Notes under the pieces: generated by a model
Seen by the model: only the letters and a program-made list of their open reading frames with translations
What the model was told of the DNA's origin: nothing
Database searches by the model: none
Program-made: the position numbers and the translations under genes
Shown here: in pieces, positions 55,239 to 63,546 of the stretch
Numbering within the stretch: position 1 is the first letter of the stretch
How the letters are laid out: each line of letters starts with the position of its first letter
Origin: Caballeronia novacaledonica
GTDB taxonomy: Bacteria; Pseudomonadota; Gammaproteobacteria; Burkholderiales; Burkholderiaceae
Length of the DNA: 64,000 nucleotides
Assembly (NCBI RefSeq): GCF_900258035.1
Contig: NZ_OGTP01000005.1
Location: 62,001 to 126,000, forward strand
Reading direction: 5' to 3'

Positions 55239-56201
55239 TCAGCGAGAGCTGAGCGGCGACACGAACCGCTGCCACAGATATTCGGCTGCCTGATCGGCCG
55301 AAAGGTGCTTCATATCGAACTTTTTCTCGGAAGCGAACATGCCCATCGCCATCACCGCCTCGAACTGCAGTTCTCCGCTCTGCGCGAGCGACAGCATCTC
55401 GTTGTAGCTGTTGTTGGACATGGAGCGGCCTTCTGAATAACTGATGCCGTTTTCCGAATGGAATCCGCCCATCCAGACCCGGCCGATGCATGTACTCTTG
55501 CCGTCGAGAAATAGCTCGGCCCGGAAGTCAGTCGCCGTGGTTAGCTGGAAGTCGGTGTCGATGCGCGCCTCCTGACGGGATACGGCGTCCAGATTAGCCT
55601 CGAACAAGTTCTTGATCGTTGCAAACCCGGCCTTAACGAAACGGCGCTTGTCGGCGTCGGTGGGGGCGCTCTTCAACGACGGAATGAGGCTGTCTGCCCG
55701 CGATGCCACGACTGGTTCAACGTCTCGGGTACTGGGTCCCGGAAAATCCTTGTGCGGAACTTGAGCCGCCGTACCGGGAAAACGAGGCCGCGTGGACGGC
55801 TTCGCCCTCTTTTGATTGATACCGTCGATGAGCGCCTGGCGAGCCGCGCCCTCGTCTAGGCCAACAGTCCGAATCTGCACGATCGACTTGAACAGACCTG
55901 GCGGATCGCATTTGCGCACCATGGCCGGCACCAGCTTCATCTCTTGCCCTTGGGGATCCTGGCCGAACGCTGCCGCCCATTCCGGGGATGCGAACGGCGA
56001 TTGAAGATAGTCCGGCGAAAGGACCATCACGGTGCGTTTCGCCGAATCTGCGGCCTTTTGCATCTCCAGCACGAAGTTGCTACCCGGCCGAAAATCCCAC
56101 GCCTGTATAACAACGCTGAAGCCTTCCTCTTCAAGCACGTAGCCGATCCATTGGGCCCAGTCAGCGTCAGCATGGGTATAGCTGATGAAAAAGTCCGTCA
56201 T
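55239..56201 (-). CDS. TIR domain protein
   Basis: This 320-residue protein begins MTDFFISYTHADADWAQWIGYVLEEEGFSVVIQAWDFRPGSNF, a typical TIR_2 opening, with VMVLSPDYLQSPFASPEW as the later strand. Such domains bind or cleave NAD. The usual catalytic Glu position before the WxxxPGS segment is not obvious (WDFRPGS), so NADase activity is uncertain. Residues 190-320 form a second domain with GGFHSENGISYSEGRSMSNNSYNEML, unassigned. It lies upstream of the J-domain fusion on the same strand, 262 bp apart. Confidence 0.8.
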   Translation of the reverse strand: MTDFFISYTHADADWAQWIGYVLEEEGFSVVIQAWDFRPGSNFVLEMQKAADSAKRTVMVLSPDYLQSPFASPEWAAAFGQDPQGQEMKLVPAMVRKCDPPGLFKSIVQIRTVGLDEGAARQALIDGINQKRAKPSTRPRFPGTAAQVPHKDFPGPSTRDVEPVVASRADSLIPSLKSAPTDADKRRFVKAGFATIKNLFEANLDAVSRQEARIDTDFQLTTATDFRAELFLDGKSTCIGRVWMGGFHSENGISYSEGRSMSNNSYNEMLSLAQSGELQFEAVMAMGMFASEKKFDMKHLSADQAAEYLWQRFVSPLSSR

Positions 56202-56646
56202 GTTTTCCCGGAAAGTTCAAGGTATGCGTTGAAATCGCGTAGGCATTGATTGTAGCTATCAATCCGGCGAGACGTAGTCCGCTTTCGACACATCTATGCC
56301 GAACGAAACGTGGCGCAGAAGCAAGCGTAATTGCAGCCACAAGCGCGCCTCGTGCATATAGTGCAATGGATGTCCGCATTCCTCGAATGACCGGAGGCAG
56401 CGCCCAGTCTGCCGTGGCGACAGGCCGGCGCGCTTATGCAAGTGCTTGTCACATTCCATTTTTTCCTTTAAATTGGCGACTGGCCAACCGCCACGGTCTG
56501 CTCGACTGAAGTATTGCCAAACTTGAAGAGCGCAGTAACCCGCAGCAAACTTTGCGTCAGCCCTCGTTGGTGAGGTTTCTGTCGTAAAAACCGGCAAACA
56601 GAAACAAAAGTCGTCGTTTTTCACTCACTTACATTTCGAGGTGCCT
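56202..56646. other. gap between TIR gene and 56.6-kb gene
   Basis: A minus-strand frame of about 121 codons (56259-56624) has scattered Cys/His but unconvincing composition and no ribosome site, so it is not called. Nothing else is supported. Confidence 0.4.
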
Positions 56647-57654
56647 ATGCAACCCTCAGCGTTCGATCGCGCCTATTTCCAGTCCCTCAAGCGTGACCTC
56701 CTCGCCGCAACCCGCGATTTCTTTCGCGTTCCCGATTCGCAGGTCAACGAGTCTTTCGCCCGTGGCTTCGGTGTCAACACCTACGCTGCGCTTATCGCCG
56801 CACTCGACGGAAACCATCCGCGGAAGCATCTGAAGGCGCCGGGCGTCGAACTGCTCGATCATGCAGCGTTTGCGGCTCGCATGACCGAACTTTCTGACGA
56901 CCGCACGGCTGAGTCCGTGAGCGCGATTCTGGAAGGCGCGCGTATCGAGATCAAGATCGTCCGGCGCTCGCCCGCGCGACAGAATCCTGTCCGCTATTCG
57001 GACATCGCGTACGACGTGACTGTCGACATTTTGGGCGTTCCGCCGGAGGTGCTTGAATCATCGCCAGAGTTTCTCATTCCGGAATTTTTCAGGCCTGACG
57101 GCACGGAGTTGTATCGCCTCGATTGCGACTGGTCGTTCCGCGTCGACGGTGAGTATGCGGTCACGCGCAAGCAGTCGGGTCGGGGTCTGCTCAATACAAA
57201 GGTAGTCGATGGTCATTGGAAGGGCGCGCTGTATGTCTACTCGCCGCAGCATCAGGAAGACGATTCACGCTGCTTGCGTTCCGTGAAAGCCGCGCTGGCG
57301 CGAGCAATGCTTCCGGCGCTGACATCGCGCGTGCGCTGTTCGATTTTCCGGCCTGACCGCTATCAACACGGAGCATGGCGCGTACGCATCGCTATCGGTC
57401 CCGTCATCCAGGCTTTCCTCGGGGGCTCGCGCCTGGTGTTTGCGTTGCCGAAGCTGCCGAAGCGCCACGTGGTCATGGACAAAGGCTTCATGTTCGATAT
57501 GGGTGTTGGTGTGTTTCAGGATGGCGAGTGGTGTGCCGATATTTACAGCAACGGCATCCACGAGGATGAAAATCCGACAAGCCTTGCGCAGGTCAAGGCG
57601 GAACTGCTGCAGGCTGTAAATCTGGCTCTCCAGGGAGCTGGCTTCGGAGGTTAA
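56647..57654 (+). CDS. unknown protein with glyoxalase-superfamily-like N-terminal segment
   Basis: This 335-residue protein begins MQPSAFDRAYFQSLKRDLLAATRDFFRVPDSQVNESFARGFGVNTYAALIAAL. The last part is like the short N-terminal module seen on many Burkholderia hypotheticals (ARGFG-NTYAALIAA). The rest contains repeated beta-type segments (RYQHGAWRVRIAIGPVIQAF) with no motif known to me. A CGAGG site precedes the ATG. It ends at a strong terminator. Confidence 0.68.
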   Translation: MQPSAFDRAYFQSLKRDLLAATRDFFRVPDSQVNESFARGFGVNTYAALIAALDGNHPRKHLKAPGVELLDHAAFAARMTELSDDRTAESVSAILEGARIEIKIVRRSPARQNPVRYSDIAYDVTVDILGVPPEVLESSPEFLIPEFFRPDGTELYRLDCDWSFRVDGEYAVTRKQSGRGLLNTKVVDGHWKGALYVYSPQHQEDDSRCLRSVKAALARAMLPALTSRVRCSIFRPDRYQHGAWRVRIAIGPVIQAFLGGSRLVFALPKLPKRHVVMDKGFMFDMGVGVFQDGEWCADIYSNGIHEDENPTSLAQVKAELLQAVNLALQGAGFGG

Positions 57655-57717
57655 GATCGACGCGCCTGACTCGAAAACGGAGCCGGGCGGGTTGAAGCCT
57701 CTGGTCGACAGGAAGGG

Positions 57718-57750
57718 AACCCGGGAACGCGAAAGCGACCCGGGTTTTTT
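57718..57750 (+). terminator. terminator after the 56.6-kb gene
   Basis: AACCCGGG (57718-57725) pairs with CCCGGGTT (57739-57746) around a smaller CGC/GCG stem, and T residues follow. Confidence 0.9.
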
Positions 57751-58103
57751 AGAATCTAACTCCGAAAATGCGACGGCTTCTGCGATGCTGCACGGGATCA
57801 TGTTACGAGGGTTCCGTTCATGGATAGATCAGTACAGCGAGCAGCTAGAATGGAACGCAAACGGCCATGAGGTGTATTGACGGAATGGTCCTGACCGGCG
57901 TATTTGCGCTGTTCTTTCCCAAGTCAGGCGATATGAGGTCACGTGATTTCAAAGTGAAACAGGGACCGCACGCCACGTGCCCATCAACCACTCACAAAGG
58001 CAATGTTGTTGCCGATAGACAGGACGTCGGTACAAGAGCACTCGCTGTCCTATCATCTCGCACTTGTCGTATGTCGGGACGGCTCACACCTAGGAAAACG
58101 GAC

Positions 58104-58913
58104 ATGACCGACAATCTGACGTTTTCGTCAAGCCAGCTTGAGGCGATCGCCCGCGCTCTGGGGCATACCACAGAGGGACTGACGGGCAGGGAGATCGAAC
58201 ATCTGCTCGCGATGGCCCGTATCACGGATACCGATCCAGGCATCACAAAATGGATTCGGCTTTTCAACGCTTTCGCCGGTAGTCAGAACCACCTCGGTCA
58301 TCGTCGCAACATCCTGGCCTTCATCCGGTTTGCAACGAAACCGGATCGGTACGCACACGAGCCGGCGCGGTTCGAGCCGATGCGGGCGCATCTGAATCGC
58401 AGTCTTGCTTTCGTTGGGCTGCAGGTACTGGAGAATGGTGATCTTGTAGAAAGCAGCCGTGTGTCCACGCTCCCGGATGCAATCCGCAGGGCGACCGAAC
58501 TTCGCGCAGATCTTGTGGCTCGCGGCGTGCACCCCGATGTACTCGAATTCTGTCGGTCTGAACTTGTTGCTGATAACTACTTCCATTCTGTTCTTGAGGC
58601 AACGAAGAGCGTAGCCGCAAAACTTCGGGAACGGACGGGATTAATCGATGACGGCGCAGCCCTGGTCGATCGTGCTCTCAGTGGCAATCCGCCAATGCTG
58701 GCAATCAACTCGCTTGCCGACGAGAGTCAACTCAGCGAGCAACGGGGCTTTGCCCATCTCGTGAAGGGCATGTTCGGGATGTTCCGGAATACGACGGCCC
58801 ACGCCCCGAAAGTGTCGTGGAATATGAGCAGAAGCGACGCTGAGGATCTTTTGACGCTGGCGTCGTTAATTCACCGCCGGCTCGACGCAGCTGTTATGCC
58901 CGCCCGCGTATAG
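58104..58913 (+). CDS. TIGR02391 (Ymh) family protein, HEPN-like
   Basis: This 269-residue protein has a C-terminal Ymh domain: YFHSVLEATKSVAAKLRERTGL, PMLAINSL, FAHLVKGMFGMFRNTTAHAP. The R228-N-x-x-A-H233 motif is the R-x4-H ribonuclease-type signature of HEPN domains, to which Ymh proteins are related. The start at 58104 has AGGA upstream; a longer in-frame start adds unrelated residues. Genes of this family are common in defence islands, and it lies next to a second HEPN-like gene and a Gabija-like pair. Confidence 0.78.
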   Translation: MTDNLTFSSSQLEAIARALGHTTEGLTGREIEHLLAMARITDTDPGITKWIRLFNAFAGSQNHLGHRRNILAFIRFATKPDRYAHEPARFEPMRAHLNRSLAFVGLQVLENGDLVESSRVSTLPDAIRRATELRADLVARGVHPDVLEFCRSELVADNYFHSVLEATKSVAAKLRERTGLIDDGAALVDRALSGNPPMLAINSLADESQLSEQRGFAHLVKGMFGMFRNTTAHAPKVSWNMSRSDAEDLLTLASLIHRRLDAAVMPARV

Positions 58914-58942
58914 AGCGGCGACGAGAGACACGAGAGGTGTAG

Positions 58943-59960
58943 ATGGAAAAAGACCACGCCGGATCCGCAGGAGAAACGGAGACAGGAAACGCGGACGTTG
59001 GCACGGCATCGCCGGGCGGGACGCGTTCCCCGGGTTCGCCTGCGTGGACGCCATCTATCGCTACCGATGCTGCTCTCGGCGCGCGACTGCCCGAGCCGGC
59101 CTGGTTGCAGGGATTGCAATCAGCCTTAAGGCCGGGCGGCGTCGTCAATACCATCGTGCAAAGGATCCAGCAGGCCGCCGAAGCAGCGAGCGACGCCCAT
59201 TGCGACCGAGCTCGAAAAAACATCGCATCTCATCGGGAAGAGTATCGCAAGGACCGAAGGCGTCTGGCGGAAGATAGCCGAGGATATCGGAACAGTTGCA
59301 AAAAGCCTCCAAGCCTATCCTTCTAGGGTTCGTGAGGCGCTCGTGTTGATGAGCCAGTTCGGCTGGTACTTGGATCGCCAGATGGGAATGGGGGCTCCGC
59401 TGCGGTTCAAGAGCGCAGTCGATGCCGGCCGCGCTCCTGAAGCGGAGCGGAAGATGATTGCGCACTTCGAGCCGCGTGCCGAGGGGATCTGCGCGGAACT
59501 GATGGAGAAATATCCACATCGCAGCGAGCTCTTTGAGGCTGCATTCAACGCGCATCGAAACGGCCAGTACATTCTCTCAATACCGGTCATGCTCTCGCAG
59601 GTCGACGGCATCTGTTTAGACGTGGCGAAAGCGCATTTCTTCATGGGACGAGATCGCGAAAAGGTAATCTCTCACGTTGTTGAATTTGCAGGTTCAGAAA
59701 TCGCAAGGGCGTTCCTTGCTCCATTCGAATCCGACATGTCTGTAGTGCAGTCGCAGAAAGCCCGCTCGGAGGGGTTTGCTGGGCTGAACCGGCATATGGT
59801 TCTGCATGGGGAATCGCTCGACTACGGAAACAGGGAGAATGGATTGCGCGCGATATCCCTGCTTAACTACATCTCGCAATCGCTGCAGCAGGACACTGAC
59901 CGACCGGTCGAGGAGACGAGCGACTCGACCGGGGCGACCATGCCGCCAGCGAACAACTGA
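58943..59960 (+). pseudogene. HEPN-like gene, split by a frameshift
   Basis: Translation from ATG 58943 (good AGAGG upstream) gives 80 sensible residues up to QRIQQAAEAASD. Near 59194-59198 the coding sense moves to another frame, continuing TELEKTSHLIGKSIARTEGVWRKIAEDIGTVAKS into the frame of a 205-residue reading to 59960. The latter has an HEPN-type LNRHMVLHGES (R-x4-H). A 1-base change repairs it. If the sequence is right, the 205-residue part (GTG at 59343) may still be made alone. Confidence 0.55.
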
Positions 59961-59988
59961 AGTGCCCGGGCAGGTAACTGTCGGACGG

Positions 59989-60276
59989 ATGTGCGGTGAC
60001 GCTGCGTCGGCCAACCCCGCGGCTTTCCGTTTCTCCTGCGTTGTGGCCGTTATTGTTTTTCTAATAGCGGCTCGCGCAGCGGGCGACGCAGAACAGCGGA
60101 ATAGGAACGACATTGCCGCGAAGCTCAACGGAGCCTTTATCCGGTCGACGTCGAGACTCATCAGCGAGGAGCCGTCCTTTGCGGAGATGATGTGCGAGAT
60201 TAAGCGGAGCCGCGCAAAAGCATCTTCTGTACTCGCAGCGTTCCAAGGCATAATGCCCTCGTACATGCGTCGATAA
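59989..60276 (+). CDS. possible small membrane protein
   Basis: A 95-residue frame begins MCGDAASANPAAFRFSCVVAVIVFLIAARAAGDA, with one hydrophobic helix and a basic C-terminal helix, 20 bases before the Gabija-like operon. Ribosome site is poor and no family is known, so it may be chance. Confidence 0.25.
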   Translation: MCGDAASANPAAFRFSCVVAVIVFLIAARAAGDAEQRNRNDIAAKLNGAFIRSTSRLISEEPSFAEMMCEIKRSRAKASSVLAAFQGIMPSYMRR

Positions 60277-60296
60277 CCATCTCTCACCCGCCAGCA

Positions 60297-62027
60297 ATGC
60301 GAATTGGAAAACTATCTGTAACACATTTTCGTGGCATTTCGGAACTGGAATGGGTGGCCGCTGGAGCTTCTCTATGCTGCTTGATCGGTCCTGGCGATTC
60401 CGGAAAGTCAACCGTTCTTGATGCAATCGAGGCAGCGCTGTCCGCGCGGTGGCTCAGTTTCAACGAATCCGATTTTCACAATTGCGACACCACGAAAGAA
60501 ATTGCGATCGAAATCACGCTCGGAGAGCTTTCGAAGTCACTTCTTTCTGACGAGCGTTTCGGAATGTACGTTCGCGGATGGTCGAGGGACGGGGTCATCA
60601 ACGACGAACCAGAGGACGGCGATGAACCGCTGTTAACCGTCCGCCTGACCGTTGACGCGACCATGGAGCCCGTATGGCAACTTGTATGCGAACGAGCGGA
60701 AGTCCCCCGGGTACTTTCCAATCGGGATCGGGCGCTGTTTGGTCTCGTGCGGTTGGCCGGACATGATCCGCGGCACCTGACCTGGGGCCAAGGTTCCGTG
60801 CTTGCACGTTTAACGGACAGTAACGATGAAGCGGCGAGACATTTGGCCGACGCTTACCGTAGTGCAAGAGCCAGCGCCAATCTGGCAGGCATCGATGCTT
60901 TGAAGACAGCCTCGGGAGAAGCGGAGCGACTTGCGAGAAGCTTCGGAGCCTACATCAACGGAGCTTATGGTCCCGGGCTTGAACTTACGCGAGGTGGGTT
61001 TTCCTCCGGGTCGATTGCACTGCACGATAATGATGTTCCATTGCGCCTAGCAGGGCTGGGAACGAGAAGGCTTGCGACGTTGGCTATACAGCGCGCGTCA
61101 ATCTTGGATGGCGCCATCGTATTAGTGGACGAGATCGAACACGGACTGGAGCCTCATCGAATAATCGGGGCTATCGCACAGCTCAAAGGGGCACAGACCG
61201 AGGCAACCACCTCGGGAAAACCTTCGGGGCAGCTTTTGATGACAACTCATTCGGACGTTGCGTTGGGTGAGATGTCACCGGAGGACATCTACGTGGTTCG
61301 CCGAGAACCGACATCGAAATATACAACCGTCGCGTTGCCCTCTGATCCGGCGCACCTGACGAAGATCGTAAAGAAGTCGCCTCGCGCGTTGTTCGCTAGG
61401 AAAATCCTCGTGTGTGAGGGGCCAACGGAGGTGGGCTTGATGCTGGGGTTGAGAGAACTGCTGCCTAGAAATCACCATGGCGTGCCTATCGAGCAGCGAG
61501 GGGCGGCACTGGTCGACGGAGGCGGTGCGGAAGCACCAACTGTGGCGTTGGCTCTCGCGAAGCTCGGTTATCTCGTTGCGATGTATCGAGACTCAGACCG
61601 AAAACTTACAGCCCAGCAGGCGCGAGATCTTGCAACGGTTAAGGTGCAAGTGTTCCAGTATCCGACCGCAATACACACAGAGACCGCATTGTTTGAGAGT
61701 GCCTCCGATTCGCACGTTCAAGAGCTAATCGACGCGGCAAGGGAAGAGAAAGGAGCCGCCGCAGTCAATGCGAGCATCAAGCAGGGCATTCCCGAGCTGG
61801 AGCTCGATACTATCAAGCAGTCGTTCTCCTCATGGTCACTACTAGAGGGCGTTGACGATAAGGAACTACGCGTGGGCCTTGCCAAGATCAGCAGCGACAT
61901 GAGTTGGTTCAAAAAACTGCATTCAGGCCGTGAGATTGCGCCGACGGCATCGAAAATCTGCACGAACGCTCCAGCATCGTCGCTTGCAGTTTGTCTCTCA
62001 CAAGTCGAACAGTGGCTTTATGAGTAA
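60297..62027 (+). CDS. gajA: Gabija-like ATP-dependent OLD nuclease (GajA type)
   Basis: This 576-residue protein, close to GajA length, has Walker A IGPGDSGKST (30-39), Walker B VLVDEIEHGL (275-284), the TTHSD switch (316-320) and a TOPRIM core with E374 in LVCEGPTE and D432/D434 in YRDSDRK. OLD-class TOPRIM nucleases nick or cut DNA, and GajA does so when nucleotide pools fall. Its stop overlaps the next ATG by 8 bases. The label Gabija rests on the OLD plus helicase pair; sequence identity to characterised GajA is not measured here. Confidence 0.82.
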   Translation: MRIGKLSVTHFRGISELEWVAAGASLCCLIGPGDSGKSTVLDAIEAALSARWLSFNESDFHNCDTTKEIAIEITLGELSKSLLSDERFGMYVRGWSRDGVINDEPEDGDEPLLTVRLTVDATMEPVWQLVCERAEVPRVLSNRDRALFGLVRLAGHDPRHLTWGQGSVLARLTDSNDEAARHLADAYRSARASANLAGIDALKTASGEAERLARSFGAYINGAYGPGLELTRGGFSSGSIALHDNDVPLRLAGLGTRRLATLAIQRASILDGAIVLVDEIEHGLEPHRIIGAIAQLKGAQTEATTSGKPSGQLLMTTHSDVALGEMSPEDIYVVRREPTSKYTTVALPSDPAHLTKIVKKSPRALFARKILVCEGPTEVGLMLGLRELLPRNHHGVPIEQRGAALVDGGGAEAPTVALALAKLGYLVAMYRDSDRKLTAQQARDLATVKVQVFQYPTAIHTETALFESASDSHVQELIDAAREEKGAAAVNASIKQGIPELELDTIKQSFSSWSLLEGVDDKELRVGLAKISSDMSWFKKLHSGREIAPTASKICTNAPASSLAVCLSQVEQWLYE

Positions 62028-63417
62028 TACGCGGAAGTTGGCATTCCTCCGAGAAGGCTCGATTATTGCGCCCGCAGGTCACGGAAAAACTGAGGAAATT
62101 GCAAAAGCAGCGGCTCACGGAACTCGATCATTGATTTTGACGCATACCCATGCCGGCGTCCACGCTATAAAGTCACGCCTGAAACGCATGGGAGTCTCAC
62201 AGTCGGCAACCATTGTCGACACCATCGCCGGTTGGGCGATGCGATATGCAAACGCATTCCCGAGGACCGCAACTCCACCGAATGGTATGCCACGAAATGC
62301 TGGGGAGTGGACTTGTCTTTACGACGGTGCCCATCGACTATTGCAAATAAGCGCCATCAAAAGGGTAGTTGAGGCGTCTTACGATCGCGTCTTCATCGAC
62401 GAATATCAAGACTGTGAAGCCGGCCAGCACCAGATCGCTATCGCGTTATCGAAAATTTTGCCGACGGTGGTCCTCGGTGATCCGATGCAGGGAATCTTTG
62501 AATTCACGGGATCAATCGTTAGCTGGAACAGAGACGTATTGCCAGTATTTCCAGAGTTGATGTCCTTGGACCGCCCTTGGAGGTGGGAGAAGAAGAACGA
62601 AGACTTAGGAAATTGGATTGCGCAGGTGCGTCAGAAATTGCTACGAGGCGAGCGAATAGATCTTTGGGACGCACCGGTGAAGTTCATTGAAAGCGACGAT
62701 CAGTTCGACATGGGAGCATTCTTTGATGACTTCGATAGTAGAGATGGCTCGGTCGCTGCAATTCATTGCTGGAGGCAAACTTGCAATCAGTTAGCCAAAG
62801 CAAGTCGGGGTGCTTATCAGTCAATCGAAGAAGTGGCCGCAGCCCGCCTTATGGCGTTTGCGCAGCAATGGGATGCTGCAGAAGACGGGGCAGAACAACT
62901 GACTGCGATACGGCAACTGCGGGATGAATGTGTCCATATTAAACCGTCTGTTGAGCACCAAGAGGGCGCTTCGTCAGACGCTGAGGTCTTGGCAAGAATC
63001 AAATCCCTCGCTGAAGTTGTAAAAAAGGGCGACGCTCCCGGCGCTGCTAGCGCGATCATCAACTTATCTCGCAAGCTCTCTAACTGGCGAGTCTATCGTG
63101 GCGAACTCTGGCGTGATGCTGAGCGCACGCTTGAAGAACTGGCACGCGGAAGGGCTGGGTCAGCGGTCGCCGGAGCCACGGCCGTTCGGCAGCGCGTCAG
63201 CCTTACTGGCCGCTCGCCCCACAAACGTATCATCTCTACACCACTTCTACTAAAAGGCCTGGAGTTCGACCACGTGGTATTGCCTTACGCGACGCATTTC
63301 GCGCAGCAGCGTCTTGCTGCCGCAAAACTATTTTATGTCGCCATCTCGAGGGCCACCCGTACGTTGACTGTTAGTGGGCGAGAGCGCTTTTTACAATTCC
63401 CGGTTCCCACGCTTTAG
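62020..63417 (+). CDS. gajB: UvrD/Rep-type helicase of the Gabija-like pair (GajB type)
   Basis: This 465-residue SF1 helicase has Walker A IIAPAGHGKTEE (15-26), DEYQD (127-131), a GDPMQGIFEF motif III, and late KGLEFDHVVLP and FYVAISRATRTL motifs. It is short, as GajB is, lacking the large UvrD insertions. Translation overlaps gajA by 8 bases, so both are coupled. In Gabija the helicase partners with GajA to restrict phage DNA. Confidence 0.82.
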   Translation: MSNTRKLAFLREGSIIAPAGHGKTEEIAKAAAHGTRSLILTHTHAGVHAIKSRLKRMGVSQSATIVDTIAGWAMRYANAFPRTATPPNGMPRNAGEWTCLYDGAHRLLQISAIKRVVEASYDRVFIDEYQDCEAGQHQIAIALSKILPTVVLGDPMQGIFEFTGSIVSWNRDVLPVFPELMSLDRPWRWEKKNEDLGNWIAQVRQKLLRGERIDLWDAPVKFIESDDQFDMGAFFDDFDSRDGSVAAIHCWRQTCNQLAKASRGAYQSIEEVAAARLMAFAQQWDAAEDGAEQLTAIRQLRDECVHIKPSVEHQEGASSDAEVLARIKSLAEVVKKGDAPGAASAIINLSRKLSNWRVYRGELWRDAERTLEELARGRAGSAVAGATAVRQRVSLTGRSPHKRIISTPLLLKGLEFDHVVLPYATHFAQQRLAAAKLFYVAISRATRTLTVSGRERFLQFPVPTL

Positions 63418-63546
63418 GCCCTGATGAAAGGGACCTAGGACCTCGGACGCGGCCTTTTGATCTGCGACGAAGGCGATGGTCGGCGCCGATACGACAGTCT
63501 TCGTCTAGTCTGGTAGGGCTTTGAACACATGCCCGGCAAGGTTGAG

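Noticed and set aside
56259-56624. 121-codon minus-strand frame between the TIR gene and the 56.6-kb gene
   Set aside because: Cys/His content looked interesting, but there is no spacing pattern typical of a zinc domain and no start signal.
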